In this document: positions 8,415 to 18,697 of the stretch, one piece after another | Layout of the letters: every line of letters starts with the position of its first letter | Numbering within the stretch: position 1 is the first letter of the stretch | Source of the DNA: Erwinia sp. 198 | GTDB taxonomy: Bacteria > Pseudomonadota > Gammaproteobacteria > Enterobacterales > Enterobacteriaceae | Length of the DNA: 64,000 nt | NCBI RefSeq assembly: GCF_003937915.1 | Contig: NZ_RHUM01000001.1 | Span: 248,001 to 312,000 of the forward strand | Direction of reading: 5' to 3' | Program-made: the position numbers and the translations under genes | The notes under the pieces: model-generated | Seen by the model: only the letters and a program-made list of their open reading frames with translations | What the model was told of the DNA's origin: nothing | Databases searched by the model: none

Positions 8415-8663
8415 ATGGAGCTAAAGGACTGGCATACCGCAGATATTATCGCTGCGTTAAAGAAAAGAGGCACAAACTTATCCGCGCTCTCACGGCAGGC
8501 GGGACTGGCTTCCTCGACGCTGGCTAACGCGCTGCGCCGGCCCTGGCCGAAAGGCGAACGGCTGATTGCTGAAGCGCTGGACATCGCTCCCGAGAAAATA
8601 TGGCCGACACGCTATCAGCATCCGGTGCGGCCACATAAATATCACAATCAGAACGACCGGTAA
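8415..8663 (+). CDS. Nlp/SfsB-like (Ner family) DNA-binding regulator
   Basis: An 82-residue helix-turn-helix protein. The core DIIAALKKRGTNLSALSRQ followed by GLASSTLANALRRPWPKGE is the pattern of phage Ner and E. coli Nlp (SfsB), including the PWPKGE and IAEALDIAPEKIWP stretches. Such proteins bind DNA; in E. coli Nlp affects maltose gene expression. RBS AAGGGA precedes ATG 8415. It stands alone between ftnA and a chemoreceptor; its targets are unknown. Confidence 0.85.
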   Translation: MELKDWHTADIIAALKKRGTNLSALSRQAGLASSTLANALRRPWPKGERLIAEALDIAPEKIWPTRYQHPVRPHKYHNQNDR

Positions 8664-8683
8664 GCCCGGCCGCCGGCGACTGC

Positions 8684-10327
8684 TTAAAACGTTTCCCAGT
8701 TTCCTTCACCGGCTGCCGGCTGCGTTTTTTTCAGGGCTTTTGCACCAGGTTTTGCGGCTGGCGCGCGCGCGTGGCCGGTCTGGAACACGGCAACGGCCTG
8801 AGCCAGACGGGTCGCCTGGTCCTCCAGCGACGCGGCGGCGGCGGCCGACTGCTGTACCAGCGAAGCATTCTGCTGCGTGACCCGATCCATTTCCGTGACC
8901 GCCTGACCAATTTGATCGATACCGCGGCTTTGTTCGTCAGAGGCGGAAGCGATCTCCGCCATAATGGCGGTGACGCGCCCCACGGCATCGACGATATCGT
9001 GCATGGTTTCTCCGGCGGTGGTGACCTGAAGCGAACCGGCGTCGACGCGGCTGACGGATGCTTCAATCAGCGTCTTGATCTCTTTCGCCGCCTGGGCGCT
9101 GCGCTGGGCCAGATTGCGCACTTCGCCCGCGACCACGGCAAAGCCGCGGCCCTGTTCGCCCGCGCGGGCGGCTTCCACGGCGGCGTTAAGCGCCAGAATA
9201 TTGGTCTGGAAAGCGATGCCGTCAATCACGCTGATGATATCGGCAATTTTCTTCGAGCTGCCGGCGATATCGCTCATGGTTTGCACCACGCCGTCCACCA
9301 CCTGGCCGCCTTTGATCGCGGTTTGCGACGCGCTCGACGCCAGCTGCGAGGCCTGACGCGCGTTTTCGGCATTCAGCTTCACCGTGGCGGTCAGCTCTTC
9401 CATGCTGGCTGCGGTCTGCTCCAGCGAGGCGGCCTGCTGCTCGGTACGGGCGGAGAGATCGTTGTTGCCCGTCGAAATTTCGCTCGCGCCGGTGTAAATG
9501 GCGTCAGAGCTTTCCCGCACGTGGCTGACGGTAACGGTCAGCGCCTGCTGCATGGCGGAAAGATGGGCGGCCAGCCTGGCTATTTCGCTACGGCCTTCCA
9601 CCGTCAGCGTGCGGGTCAGCTCGCCTTCGGCAATGTGCTGAATATGTTCTTCAACCTGCTTCAGCGGTCGCAGCAGCACTTCCTTAATCACTTTCCAGAG
9701 GCCCAGCACCAGCACCAGCAGCAGCAGGATCACCGCCGCCAGCGTCCACATCATATTCGTAAAGCCGTGCTGATTGACCTCAATGCCCGTCGCCAGCAGC
9801 TTCGCGTTCTGTTCGCGCCACTGGTTATAGCTGGCTTTCAGGCCGTCCTGCGCCTGCTGTGCATCCAGATTGCCGTAAGCCTCGTAGTTATTCGCACCGA
9901 GAAACTGGATAGACTGCTTCATGGTGTCATGCAGCTGCTGATAGCTACTGGCCACGCTGGCCGTTATCTCGCTGCTTTGTCCTGGCTGCGCGGGGGCGCG
10001 CTGATAACGCTCAAAATGCGCCTGCGCCTCATTAAGCTGGGCAGTGGCGTTGGTCAGCAGCTTGTCGATGGCCGCCAGCGTGGCCGGATCGGTTTGCTTT
10101 TTTAGTATACGGATAGCCGCGCGGTTGATGGTGACGCGCGTTTCAAGCAGCGTCTGCCAGGTGTCGCTGAGCTGGTTCTGCTGCTGCGTCAGCACGCTGG
10201 CGTGGTTGAAATTCTCTTTGTCCTGGCTAATAGCGTTAAATGAGAGCGCGCTGGAAACCAGCAGCAGCCCGCTAAAAATAACCAACATGATAACGATGCT
10301 GGTCACAACTTTAATATTTTTTAGCAT
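8684..10327 (-). CDS. Methyl-accepting chemotaxis protein (Tsr/Tar type)
   Basis: A 547-residue chemoreceptor. Membrane helix 1 spans about residues 7-30, then a periplasmic four-helix ligand domain of about 150 residues, membrane helix 2 (about 192-212), a HAMP domain, and a long cytoplasmic coiled coil with the conserved tip ([19 protein letters not shown]). The C-terminus ends in NWETF, the pentapeptide that tethers CheR and CheB, as in high-abundance receptors Tsr and Tar. The ligand is not predictable. No other chemotaxis gene is in the window, so this is an orphan receptor feeding the main Che array. Confidence 0.93.
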   Translation of the reverse strand: MLKNIKVVTSIVIMLVIFSGLLLVSSALSFNAISQDKENFNHASVLTQQQNQLSDTWQTLLETRVTINRAAIRILKKQTDPATLAAIDKLLTNATAQLNEAQAHFERYQRAPAQPGQSSEITASVASSYQQLHDTMKQSIQFLGANNYEAYGNLDAQQAQDGLKASYNQWREQNAKLLATGIEVNQHGFTNMMWTLAAVILLLLVLVLGLWKVIKEVLLRPLKQVEEHIQHIAEGELTRTLTVEGRSEIARLAAHLSAMQQALTVTVSHVRESSDAIYTGASEISTGNNDLSARTEQQAASLEQTAASMEELTATVKLNAENARQASQLASSASQTAIKGGQVVDGVVQTMSDIAGSSKKIADIISVIDGIAFQTNILALNAAVEAARAGEQGRGFAVVAGEVRNLAQRSAQAAKEIKTLIEASVSRVDAGSLQVTTAGETMHDIVDAVGRVTAIMAEIASASDEQSRGIDQIGQAVTEMDRVTQQNASLVQQSAAAAASLEDQATRLAQAVAVFQTGHARAPAAKPGAKALKKTQPAAGEGNWETF

Positions 10328-10463
10328 ACGGCGTACTCGGAAAGGGGAGTCGATAAAGGCTTATCGGTAGTCACACAGGGAAACTTTATGGCGAGCAGGT
10401 ATCAGGCGGTGAATAAAATATAAGCTGAATCGATTAGCTTGAGCGCCCGGCAAAAAATTTGCT

Positions 10464-12800
10464 TTAAGCGCTGTTGCTCAGTCGCCACCAGCGGGCAGCA
10501 CTGTCGGTCAGCTGTTGATAAGCCAGACGTAGCCGATCGGGCGAGGGCCGGGCAAAACTGAACGGCAGGTTAAGCTGCTGATAGAGCCAGTGAGGGGTGA
10601 TCTGCTGGCGGTTTTTCGGCACGTTTTCGGGCAGGGCCGGCAGCAATGACAGCCAGCCGGCGGCAAGCGTTTCGGTGGTCTGGCTCTCTACCGTTGCCGC
10701 CATATCGGCAATAAAACGATCGATATGCCCGAACAGTTCTTCCGTGCTTAAAGCAGGCGATTGCAGCGCAAACAGCAGGCCGGCCTGTCCGGCGGTCTGA
10801 TGAAAACGGCAGCTGACCACGTAGCCGACGTTGGCCTCGACCCGCAGCCGTTGAAAAAAGCGCGGCTCAAACAGCGCGGCGAGCAGTTGCCAGCTGGCAA
10901 AGCAGACCGCGCTGGCCTCGGCCAGCGGGCAGAACGTCAGCACCGCCGCGTCGCCACCTGCCGTCGGGCAGGAATAGTGCGGCTGCGTGGGGAAAACCTG
11001 CGGCGGTGACTGCGCCGGTTCGACCGTGCCCGGCAGCCGGGTCAGCCGCCGCGCCAGGCCTGCTGCGCTGTTGTCCGCACCGCCGTAAAGCGTTGCCTGC
11101 CAGCGTAGCGCCGACAGCGCATCCGCTGACGTGCTGTTCAGCAAATCGGGCAGGCGCGCCAGCAGACAGCGGATAGCGATATCATCAGCCTGCTGCGCCT
11201 GATGAAAAAGCCGTTCGCCAAAAGCCTGGGTGGCGGCTGGCGGATCCGTCAGCGCCTGTATGGCCCGATCCAGCGTAGCGGCCAGCAGCGCATCGTGGCC
11301 GCTGAGCCGCAGCTGCCACAGACCGTGCTGGCGGGAAAAGGCCAGCTCGCCGCCGCCGTGCAGCGCATCGCCCATCGCAGGCTGAAGCGCGGCCTCGATC
11401 AGCGCGGCGGTGCGCCGACCAGCCAGCAGGCCGGGCTGAATGCTAAGCAGCAGCGTAGGCTCGCCCGGCCCAGCCACGGCGGCCAGCGCGCTTTGCGCGA
11501 TCGGTAACGCGGGCGCGACGGGCGTGGAGGCTGGTGAGTAAAAACGCAGGGCGGGTGGCGTTTCCGGCTTCGCCTGCGGCCAGTCGATAGCAGCCAGCCG
11601 TAGCGAAAAGCCCTGCGCGCGGACGACCGGCGCGCTGACCGCAGGCGATACCCACAGGCGACTGAGGCTTTGCGGCAGCGGCAGCGGCGTGGTCGACTGC
11701 GCAGGCGGAAAACCCAGCGCCAGATCGCGTAGCCGGTCGAGTGGAGAAAGCTGGCTGAAACGCCGCTGCGTGAGGCTGGCATAGTGCGCCCGCTGCTGTT
11801 GCGTCAGGCCGGAAAGCTGCGCCAGCCAGCGGCGAAACAGCGTTTCTATACGGGCACACTGCGCCAGCTGAAGGCCGTTCAGCTGAAAGCGCACGCTGGC
11901 TACCGACTGCCGCGCGCTGCGGTAAGGCTCCAGCAGCGAAATATTGTCGCACAGCCCCTGTTCGCGCAGCGTCGCCAGCAAACTGCCCGATGCCTGGTCG
12001 GTCAGCAGCTCGCGCAGCAGCGTCAGGCTGGCAGGCTGCGGGTCGTTGAGGAGAAAACTCAGCTGGAGATGCTGTGCTGCGGCGCTTTGCAGCGCAAAAG
12101 CCCGCTGTGGGGCCAGCTGTAACAGCGGCGGCGCGGCAGGCACGCTTTCTGCGCGGGCAAAAGCCGCCGCGGTCTCTTCGGCCAGGGCTTCCAGCTCCTG
12201 CAGCGGCTGCGGGCCGCTCAGCCAGAGTTCCAGCTTGCCGCTATGGAACCAGCATTGATGCCAGTCCCGCAGCGCCTGCTGGAGCGCGACCGTGTCGTCG
12301 CCAAAGTGGCGCTGGCTGCCGACGTGAAAATCGTGCAGGGGATGAGGCGCGGCGAAGGCCTGGCTCAGCGCAGTCTCGCACAGCGTCGGGCCGTGGCTTT
12401 GCAGCATCCGATACTCCGCCTCGATCGCTGCCGCTTCTGCGGTAATCGCCGCGGTAGCCAGCAGCGGGCGCGCCAGCATATCAGACAGCCTGCACAGCGC
12501 CTGTGCCAGCCGCTCGGGGGCAATCTCCACAAACCAGGCGGTAAAATGTGCCAGGGTAGTGGCGTTAAGCCGTGCGCCGTGCGCGGGCGCCCAGGCCATC
12601 AGCCGCTGCTCATGCTGATAACCGACGCTGCCGGCGAACAGCACATGCTCCAGCAGATGCGCCAGGCCCGGCCAGCGTGCGGGTTCGTCAAGGCTACCGG
12701 CGGAAAGCCGGAACAGCGCCGCCGCCCGCGTGGCCTCCGGCTCGTGGATCAGCGTGATCCGCAGGCCGTTTGCCACGCGGGAAGAGGAATGGCCGCTCAC
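10464..12800 (-). CDS. pqqF: PQQ biosynthesis zinc peptidase PqqF (M16)
   Basis: A 778-residue member of the insulinase/M16 family, which helps cleave the PqqA peptide after crosslinking. The inverted zinc motif HLLEH (His48, Glu51, His52) is intact in the N-terminal domain, and the remaining length fits the enterobacterial PqqF (about 760 residues). The start is GTG at 12798-12800, overlapping the pqqE stop as GTGA. It is the last gene of pqqABCDEF; no obvious T-rich terminator follows before the chemoreceptor gene. Confidence 0.93.
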   Translation of the reverse strand: MSGHSSSRVANGLRITLIHEPEATRAAALFRLSAGSLDEPARWPGLAHLLEHVLFAGSVGYQHEQRLMAWAPAHGARLNATTLAHFTAWFVEIAPERLAQALCRLSDMLARPLLATAAITAEAAAIEAEYRMLQSHGPTLCETALSQAFAAPHPLHDFHVGSQRHFGDDTVALQQALRDWHQCWFHSGKLELWLSGPQPLQELEALAEETAAAFARAESVPAAPPLLQLAPQRAFALQSAAAQHLQLSFLLNDPQPASLTLLRELLTDQASGSLLATLREQGLCDNISLLEPYRSARQSVASVRFQLNGLQLAQCARIETLFRRWLAQLSGLTQQQRAHYASLTQRRFSQLSPLDRLRDLALGFPPAQSTTPLPLPQSLSRLWVSPAVSAPVVRAQGFSLRLAAIDWPQAKPETPPALRFYSPASTPVAPALPIAQSALAAVAGPGEPTLLLSIQPGLLAGRRTAALIEAALQPAMGDALHGGGELAFSRQHGLWQLRLSGHDALLAATLDRAIQALTDPPAATQAFGERLFHQAQQADDIAIRCLLARLPDLLNSTSADALSALRWQATLYGGADNSAAGLARRLTRLPGTVEPAQSPPQVFPTQPHYSCPTAGGDAAVLTFCPLAEASAVCFASWQLLAALFEPRFFQRLRVEANVGYVVSCRFHQTAGQAGLLFALQSPALSTEELFGHIDRFIADMAATVESQTTETLAAGWLSLLPALPENVPKNRQQITPHWLYQQLNLPFSFARPSPDRLRLAYQQLTDSAARWWRLSNSA

Positions 12801-13930
12801 GCTTCGCTTTTAAAGATCAGCTGGGAGTTGGTGCGGTTGCGGAACTGCAGCTGGCTGATTTGGATATTGCTGCAGTTGGCCTGTTCGCGCGCCTCAAGGA
12901 TCTGGCCATGATGCGGCGACTTGGCGCAGACGGGATCGGCATTGTCCGCGTTGCCGGTCAGCATAAAGGCCTGACAGCGGCAGCCACCGAAATCCTTCTC
13001 TTTTTCGGAGCACGAACGGCAGGGCTCCGGCATCCAGTCGAAGCCGCGATATTTGTTAAAGCCGAACGAGTCGTACCAGATTTCCTGTAGCGTATGCTCC
13101 AGTACCGATGGGAAGGCAATCGGCAGCTGGCGCGCGCTGTGGCACGGCAGCGCCATCCCTTCCGGCGTCACGCTCAGGAAAATCGCGCCCCAGCCGCCCA
13201 TACAGCCCTTCGGCCGCTCTTCATAGTAGTCGGGGGTCACGAACAGCAGGTTAGCAAAGTTGCTGTTGTCCTTCATTTTTTCGCGGTAGCGCTGCACCAC
13301 GGCTTCGGCGCTGGCGATCTGCTCGCGGGTAGGCAGCAGGCCCTCGCGGTTCAGCTGTGCCCAGCCGTAAAACTGGCAGGTCGCCAGCTCGACGTCGTCG
13401 GCCTCCAGCTCGATGGCCAGTTCAATAATGCGATCGATCTGGTCGATGTTATGGCGATGCAGTACAAAATTTAGCACCATCGGGTAGCCGTGCGCCTTGA
13501 CCGCTTTCGCCATCGCCAGCTTTTGCTGGAAAGCTTTTTGCGATCCCGCCAGCGCCGCGTTCAGCGTCTCGTCGCTTGCCTGGAAGCTGATCTGGATATG
13601 ATCGAGACCCGCTTCGGCAAAGGCGTCGATCTTTTTCTCGGTCAGGCCAATGCCGGAAGTGATCAGGTTGGTGTAAAAACCCAGATCCCGCGCGGCACGG
13701 ATCAGCTCAGGCAGATCTTTACGCACCAGCGGCTCGCCGCCGGAAAAGCCCAGCTGAACGGCGCCCATCTGGCGGGCCTGTTTAAAAACTTCTATCCACT
13801 GCGCCGTGGTCAGCTCCTGCTCCTGCCGGGCAAAATCCAGCGGGTTCGAGCAGTAGGGGCACTGCAACGGACAGCGATAGGTCAGCTCCGCCAGCAGCCA
13901 GAGCGGCGGATTAGGCTTAAGCGAGTTCAC
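12797..13930 (-). CDS. pqqE: PqqA peptide cyclase PqqE (radical SAM)
   Basis: A 377-residue radical SAM/SPASM enzyme that forms the carbon-carbon bond between the Glu and Tyr of PqqA. The [4Fe-4S]-SAM motif CPLQCPYC (Cys20, Cys24, Cys27) is intact, as are the C-terminal auxiliary-cluster cysteines ([19 protein letters not shown] and PVCAKSP). The start is GTG at 13928-13930, 14 bases inside pqqD, giving [20 protein letters not shown], which matches known PqqE N-termini. Overlaps at both ends indicate tight translational coupling. Confidence 0.96.
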   Translation of the reverse strand: MNSLKPNPPLWLLAELTYRCPLQCPYCSNPLDFARQEQELTTAQWIEVFKQARQMGAVQLGFSGGEPLVRKDLPELIRAARDLGFYTNLITSGIGLTEKKIDAFAEAGLDHIQISFQASDETLNAALAGSQKAFQQKLAMAKAVKAHGYPMVLNFVLHRHNIDQIDRIIELAIELEADDVELATCQFYGWAQLNREGLLPTREQIASAEAVVQRYREKMKDNSNFANLLFVTPDYYEERPKGCMGGWGAIFLSVTPEGMALPCHSARQLPIAFPSVLEHTLQEIWYDSFGFNKYRGFDWMPEPCRSCSEKEKDFGGCRCQAFMLTGNADNADPVCAKSPHHGQILEAREQANCSNIQISQLQFRNRTNSQLIFKSEA

Positions 13931-14201
13931 GGAAAATTATCCACTTCTGTTCGACGGCCTGCATAAAGAACGCTTTGACGTCCTCATCCACGCCGCCCGC
14001 ATCGGGAAAACGAGCGTTCAGTTCGGCAATCAGCGCGGCAAGCGGACGTTTACCGTCCACCAGCTGCAAAATCGCGGTGGCGCTCTCGTTCAGCTTCGCC
14101 ATGCCTTCCGGGTACAGGATCACATGGCAATCCTGCGTCGGTTCCCACTGCAGGCGGTAGCCACGGCGAAACGCAGGTATCTGCTGGTCGTTAAGGGTCA
14201 T
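13917..14201 (-). CDS. pqqD: PqqA-binding chaperone PqqD
   Basis: A 94-residue peptide chaperone that binds PqqA (RiPP recognition element) and presents it to PqqE. The sequence shows the expected [27 protein letters not shown] and [14 protein letters not shown] motifs. The ATG at 14199-14201 shares its A with the pqqC TAA (TAATG), and its 3' end overlaps pqqE. It is a separate gene here, not fused to pqqC as in some methylotrophs. Confidence 0.95.
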   Translation of the reverse strand: MTLNDQQIPAFRRGYRLQWEPTQDCHVILYPEGMAKLNESATAILQLVDGKRPLAALIAELNARFPDAGGVDEDVKAFFMQAVEQKWIIFRELA

Positions 14202-14953
14202 TACAGCAATCTCTCTTTATGCCAGACGGGCTGGTCGGTCACGGTATGGTAAGGCGGACGATGCAGCGCGTAGGCCAGGGTCATAGCGTCCAGCATACTC
14301 CAGAGAATATCCAGCTTAAACTGCAAAATAGACAGCATACGCTGCTGCTGTTCGGCCGTGGTGAAATAGTCCAGCGCCAGCGCCAGCCCGTGCTCGACGT
14401 CGCGGTTAGCCTGGCTCAGGCGGCCGCGAAAATAGCCGTAGCCTTCGGCTTCGATCCACTTATAGTGCTGTGGCCAGCTGTCCAGGCGCGACTGGTGGAT
14501 TTCCGGCGCAAACAGCTCGGTCAGCGAGCTACAGGCCGCTTCCTGCCATACCGCGCGGCGGGCGAAGTTAACGTAAGCATCCACGGCGAAACGCACGCCG
14601 GGCAGCACCATCTCTTCCGACAGCAGCGTCTCGCGCCTGAGACCGACCGCTTCGCCCAGGCGCAGCCAGGCTTCAATCCCGCCTTCGCTGCCCTGATGGC
14701 CGTCGTGATCCAGAATACGCTGTACCCACTTGCGACGCGTCTGCGGATCCGGGCAGTTCGCCATAATCGCGGCGTCTTTCAGCGGAATACTGGTCTGATA
14801 GTAAAAACGGTTCGCTACCCAACCCTGGATCTGCTCGCGCGTTGCCTGGCCGTTGTGCATAGCGATATGGTAAGGATGATGGATATGGTAATAAGCGCCT
14901 TTGGCGCGTAGTGCCTGCTCGAACGCTTCGCGCGTCATGGGAGTCTGTTGCAT
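14201..14953 (-). CDS. pqqC: Pyrroloquinoline-quinone synthase PqqC
   Basis: A 250-residue oxidase that performs the last ring closure and eight-electron oxidation to PQQ, without metal. The N-terminal block [17 protein letters not shown] and the following [24 protein letters not shown] are near-identical to known PqqC. The frame stays open upstream to 14983, but ATG 14953 lies 7 bases after the pqqB stop with GAGAA upstream and gives [13 protein letters not shown], so it is chosen. Confidence 0.95.
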   Translation of the reverse strand: MQQTPMTREAFEQALRAKGAYYHIHHPYHIAMHNGQATREQIQGWVANRFYYQTSIPLKDAAIMANCPDPQTRRKWVQRILDHDGHQGSEGGIEAWLRLGEAVGLRRETLLSEEMVLPGVRFAVDAYVNFARRAVWQEAACSSLTELFAPEIHQSRLDSWPQHYKWIEAEGYGYFRGRLSQANRDVEHGLALALDYFTTAEQQQRMLSILQFKLDILWSMLDAMTLAYALHRPPYHTVTDQPVWHKERLL

Positions 14954-14960
14954 GATTTTC

Positions 14961-15872
14961 TCACAGGTCGATACGCATACCATCCCAGCTGACTTCGATG
15001 CCGTGCTGCGTCAGCGCCTGACGTTCAGCCGACTCTTCATCCAGGATCGGGTTGGTATTGTTGATATGAATAAGGATTTTGCGCTCGGCGGGCAGCGAAG
15101 CCAGCAGCGCTAGCAGGCCCTGTTCTTCGGCCAGCGCCAGATGACCCATATCCTTACCGGTATTGCGGCCCACGCCGGTTGTCGCCAGCTCGTTATCCTG
15201 CCACAGCGTGCCGTCGATCAGCAGGCAGTCGGCCTTTTGCAACCAGCCCAATAGCTCGCTGTCCGGCTCGCCCAGACCGGGCGCATACATCAGCGTTTTT
15301 CCGCTGCGGGTATCTTCAATAAACAGCGCGACATTGTGGCCGGGCAGCGGTCTGCCGCGATACTGCGAATAGGGCGGCGCGTTGCTGAGCAGCGGGATGG
15401 CGGTAAACCGCAGCGCCGGACAGACCGCCACGAAGAAAGGTTCGCCGGGCTGAATCGCGTGATGCGTCAGGCCGCCGTTCCAGTGCGCAAGCATGGTAAA
15501 GATGGGAAAACCGGTGGTGAGATCGTCGTGTACTTCCGGCGTGCACCAGACCTGATGCGGACAGCCCTCGCGCAGGCTCAGCAGGCCGGTGGTGTGATCG
15601 ATCTGACTGTCGGTCAGGATAATCGAGCCGATAGCGGTGCCGCGCAGGACGTCTTTCTTATTCAGCGCGGGCGTGGCAGCGATCTGATGAGCGATATCCG
15701 GCGAGGCGTTGCACAGCACAAAATCGACGCCGTCGTCGCTGATGGCGATGGAAGATTGCGTACGCGCCGACGTTTTCAGCGTGCCGTTACGCACGCCCTG
15801 ACAGTTTCGGCAGTTGCAGTTCCACTGGGGAAAACCGCCGCCGGCCGCAGAGCCAAGAACGTTAATTTGCAT
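14961..15872 (-). CDS. pqqB: PQQ biosynthesis protein PqqB (metallo-beta-lactamase fold)
   Basis: A 303-residue beta-lactamase-fold protein, reported to hydroxylate the diamino-acid tyrosine intermediate. The start [20 protein letters not shown] at 15872 aligns with the family; an upstream in-frame ATG at 15917 reads through the intergenic hairpin and is rejected. Key features seen: [11 protein letters not shown] near the N-terminus, [12 protein letters not shown] as the metal-site region, and [14 protein letters not shown] near the C-terminus. Confidence 0.95.
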   Translation of the reverse strand: MQINVLGSAAGGGFPQWNCNCRNCQGVRNGTLKTSARTQSSIAISDDGVDFVLCNASPDIAHQIAATPALNKKDVLRGTAIGSIILTDSQIDHTTGLLSLREGCPHQVWCTPEVHDDLTTGFPIFTMLAHWNGGLTHHAIQPGEPFFVAVCPALRFTAIPLLSNAPPYSQYRGRPLPGHNVALFIEDTRSGKTLMYAPGLGEPDSELLGWLQKADCLLIDGTLWQDNELATTGVGRNTGKDMGHLALAEEQGLLALLASLPAERKILIHINNTNPILDEESAERQALTQHGIEVSWDGMRIDL

Positions 15873-15888
15873 GTGTAGACCAGAAAAA

Positions 15889-15916
15889 AGAGAGGAAATG
15901 CCCACCTGAGTGGGCA
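15889..15916 (-). terminator. Hairpin attenuator between pqqA and pqqB
   Basis: A perfect 7-bp stem, TGCCCAC with GTGGGCA (15899-15905 and 15910-15916), with a 4-base loop, is followed on the minus strand by TTTCCTCTCTTTTTT. It lies directly after pqqA. Such a partial terminator would let pqqA be made in excess over the enzymes, as described for other pqq operons. Confidence 0.75.
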
Positions 15917-15923
15917 TAAGGGC

Positions 15924-15995
15924 TTAGCGGTTGGAGATGTACAGCGTCACTTCCAGGCCTAAGCGTAAATCAACAAACGTTGGTTTAGTCCACAT
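15924..15995 (-). CDS. pqqA: PQQ precursor peptide PqqA
   Basis: A 23-residue peptide from ATG 15993-15995 to TAA 15924-15926. It begins [19 protein letters not shown] and ends ISNR. Glu15 and Tyr19 are present in the invariant E-x3-Y spacing; these two side chains become the PQQ skeleton. A strong RBS (GAGGAG) precedes it. The gene heads the pqqABCDEF operon and is separated from pqqB by a hairpin. Confidence 0.97.
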   Translation of the reverse strand: MWTKPTFVDLRLGLEVTLYISNR

Positions 15996-16150
15996 AGCGG
16001 AGCTCCTCATGGTGTTAAGGGAAAAATCTGCCCGTTAAGTTCGGCAGGTAAACAGCTTATTGTCAAATATCGCCCTGCGGCGGCGCAAATGTTGCACCTG
16101 TGTCACAGTGATATCAACCCTGTAAGCCGCAGGGATTAACGGGGGGAGCG

Positions 16151-17191
16151 TTATTCTCCCCAGGTTTTCTTCAGCACGCGTAACCAGTTACGCCAGCAAA
16201 TCTTATCGATCAGTTCGGGCGAATAGCCCGCCTGCTGCATTAAATCGACCAGCTTCGGCAGTCCGGCCGCATCGCCCAGTTCGTCCGGCACGCTGATGCC
16301 GTCAAAGTCAGAACCGAAGCCGACGCGATCTTCGCCCAGCTTTTCCAACAGCGCATCAAGATGCTGCACAATCTGCGCCAGCGGCGTATCGCTGTCGCGC
16401 TTGCCGTCGGCGCGCAGAAAGGCGTTGCCAAAGTTGACGCCGACAAAGCCGTCGCTCTGCGCAATTGCGGCCAGCTGTGCGTCGGTTAAATTACGCGGCT
16501 GCGGGCAAAGCGCATGAACGTTGGAATGGGTGGCGACCAGCGGCGCATCGCTGACCTCCGCCACCTGCCAGAAAGATTTCTCATTCATATGCGACAAATC
16601 GATCAGCAGCTTTTTCTGATTAAGCACGCGCAGCAGCTTGATCCCGACAGGCGTCAGCCCGTCGCCGCTGTCCGGCGAGCCGGGAAAACCGCCGGTCACG
16701 CCGGTGCCGAAGCGATTTTGCAGATTCCACAGCGGGCCGACGCTGCGCAACCCGGCGGCAACCCAGCGGTCAAGCTGGCTGCACTCGTCATCCAGCGCCT
16801 CTGCGCCCTCAATATGCAGCACCATCGCCAGCACGCCCTGAGCGATACAGCGCTCGATCTCGCTGGCGCTGCGGCAGATACGGGCCTGCCCGGCTGAGCG
16901 ATCGGCAATCTGATGCAGCAGGGCAATCTGCGCTTCGGTAATCGCCAGCGGGTCGTGATCCTCTTCCTGCCAGCCCGTCTTGCTTTGCTTCACGTACTGC
17001 GCAGGCGGAACGAACACCGCAAACAGGCCGCCGGCAAAGCCGCCCTGGCGCATTCGCGGCATATCCAGGTGGCCGTTCATCGTACCGTGCAGGAAGTCCG
17101 CCACGGCATCGCCAGTTTCCTGCATCCACAGGCGCAGCAGAAGATCGTTATGGCCGTCAAAAACGGGTTGGGCTGAGGTCGATAGCGTCAT
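16151..17191 (-). CDS. Membrane dipeptidase, M19 (renal dipeptidase) family
   Basis: A 346-residue zinc dipeptidase. The N-terminal metal pair lies in FDGHNDLLLR (His14, Asp16), and the later conserved blocks HIEGAEAL (bridging Glu), LIDLSHMNEKSFW, VATHSNVHALCPQPRNLTD and VGFGSDFDG are all present. There is no signal peptide, so a cytosolic site is likely. It lies about 155 bases upstream of pqqA on the same strand. It could recycle leftover peptide from PQQ maturation, but that is only an inference from position; general dipeptide turnover is the default. Confidence 0.88.
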   Translation of the reverse strand: MTLSTSAQPVFDGHNDLLLRLWMQETGDAVADFLHGTMNGHLDMPRMRQGGFAGGLFAVFVPPAQYVKQSKTGWQEEDHDPLAITEAQIALLHQIADRSAGQARICRSASEIERCIAQGVLAMVLHIEGAEALDDECSQLDRWVAAGLRSVGPLWNLQNRFGTGVTGGFPGSPDSGDGLTPVGIKLLRVLNQKKLLIDLSHMNEKSFWQVAEVSDAPLVATHSNVHALCPQPRNLTDAQLAAIAQSDGFVGVNFGNAFLRADGKRDSDTPLAQIVQHLDALLEKLGEDRVGFGSDFDGISVPDELGDAAGLPKLVDLMQQAGYSPELIDKICWRNWLRVLKKTWGE

Positions 17192-17630
17192 TGTTATGAA
17201 TCAGAAGGTACATTGTTAAATAAATGATACCTCAAAGCGCCGTGCCGGGCCTGCTGAAAAGTGCGGTTATGGCGCTAAATCGCGTTAAACGGCAGGGATA
17301 AGTGTAAAGAATTGCGGTAAGGGTAAAGAGAGTGTCGGCAAAGACAGGAAAGAACCAGGCTGCCGACGAGCGTCGCCTACGGTGTTAAAGCTTTTGACGT
17401 ATAAAGCTCAGCAGTTTTTCATTTACCCCCTTCGGGCTTCCGGCGCGCTGATATGCCGCACGATAAGGGGGGGCGGTTGAGCAAGTCCGCCCTTCGCTGA
17501 CCGGACGCGGCCTGACCCGCTTGCCAAAAGACAGTATGCAGCCATCGGTTAAAAATCCGGGCGACAGCGTGACAGACAGGGTACGCCTCCTGGTTTCTGT
17601 AGTATGCAGGAAGGAGCCGCTTACAGGCCG
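17192..17630. other. Intergenic region with a possible minus-strand gene end
   Basis: No intact gene. On the minus strand around 17387-17485 one frame reads YRAAYQRAGSPKGVNEKLL and ends in FIRQKL and a stop, which looks like the C-terminus of a lost enzyme. The family is not recognised. The rest shows nothing I can name. Confidence 0.25.
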
Positions 17631-18590
17631 TCAGGCCTGCTGCTCCGCTCTTCGGCTCTCTTCCGCCCGCAGCGCGCCCGGCGTGGCGCCGGTGGTGCGC
17701 TTAAACGCCCGGCTGAAAGCGGCCAGCGAGCCGTAGCCCAGCCGCCAGGCAACGCTCTCTATCGCTTCGCCATCGCGGCCAATCCACTGCGCCGCCAGCT
17801 GCATACGCAGATTGGTCAGATAGCGTACCGGCGTCATACCGGTAACCGCCAGAAAGCGTTCGGCAAAGACCGAGCGCGAGCTGCCCATCTCCGCCGCCAG
17901 CTGCGCCACCGTCCAGTTTTTGCCGGGATCGCGGTGCAGCGCTACCAGCGCTTTGCCTAACTTAGGATCGCGCAGCGCTTCCAGCCAGCCGCCCGCCGCG
18001 CCACAGCCCGATTCCACCCAGCCGCGTACGATAAAAGCCGCGACCACATCCGCCAGCCGCGCCAGGATGCCCGCATAGCCCGCTCTTTTGCCCAGCGATT
18101 CCCGCTCCATCGCTTCGAGCATCGGCTGCACTTCCGGATATTTATGGATCAGCGTATCCGCCAGCAGCACTTCCGGCATCGAGCCGATCAGCATCTGCAT
18201 CCCGCCCAGATCGAACTCCATACAGCCGCTGAATATCAGCGTGGTTTCTTCGGTGGACGAGCAGTCTTTAATGCAGCAGACGTTGCCGCAAACCGGCGTG
18301 GTATTGAAGGCGCGGATGTCCTTGCAGGCCACATCGGGCGAGGAGAGCAGCACATGATCGCTGCCGTGCGGCAGCAGCAGCGCATCGCCCGTATTCAGGG
18401 TGCGCAGCCGGCCGTTTTGCGTCCGCAGCAGCACCGGGCCGCGGCTGACGAAGTGGAACTGCGCGCGGCCCGGCGCTTTAACAAAGCCAACGCCAAACGG
18501 CGCGGCGAGTTCGATACGTCGATACTGTAGCCCCAGCAGGCGCATCCCGTAGAGCAGCTCGCTGGTGAGATCGTGGGCTTCTGTGGTCAT
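17631..18590 (-). CDS. AraC family transcriptional regulator
   Basis: A 319-residue regulator with an N-terminal cupin (AraC_binding_2/Cupin_6 type, residues about 10-190) containing a cysteine cluster (CGNVCCIKDC), and a C-terminal double helix-turn-helix (about 215-310) with the hallmark MTPVRYLTNLRMQLAAQWI and SLAAFSRAFKRTTGATPG. ATG 18590 is preferred over the upstream TTG at 18617 because of its RBS (GGGAAG). It is divergent from the NepI-like exporter with a 107-base shared promoter region, so it probably controls that gene. The cysteines might sense redox or metal; this is a guess. Confidence 0.9.
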   Translation of the reverse strand: MTTEAHDLTSELLYGMRLLGLQYRRIELAAPFGVGFVKAPGRAQFHFVSRGPVLLRTQNGRLRTLNTGDALLLPHGSDHVLLSSPDVACKDIRAFNTTPVCGNVCCIKDCSSTEETTLIFSGCMEFDLGGMQMLIGSMPEVLLADTLIHKYPEVQPMLEAMERESLGKRAGYAGILARLADVVAAFIVRGWVESGCGAAGGWLEALRDPKLGKALVALHRDPGKNWTVAQLAAEMGSSRSVFAERFLAVTGMTPVRYLTNLRMQLAAQWIGRDGEAIESVAWRLGYGSLAAFSRAFKRTTGATPGALRAEESRRAEQQA

Positions 18591-18697
18591 GGCAGCGCTT
18601 CCCGGACGATTAATCAATAATGACGGATTTTACATCATAGACCATCCGACACCAGCGCTTTAATCTTGCTGCCATCGAACGATTAAAGAGATTTTCT

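Noticed and set aside
8771-10105. Very long open frame antisense to the chemoreceptor gene
   Set aside because: Its His/Gly/Arg-rich composition is typical for the complement of a GC-rich gene; the minus-strand receptor is complete and unmistakable.
12243-12911. 222-codon plus-strand frame antisense to pqqF
   Set aside because: No RBS and shadow-type composition; PqqF with its HLLEH motif explains the region.
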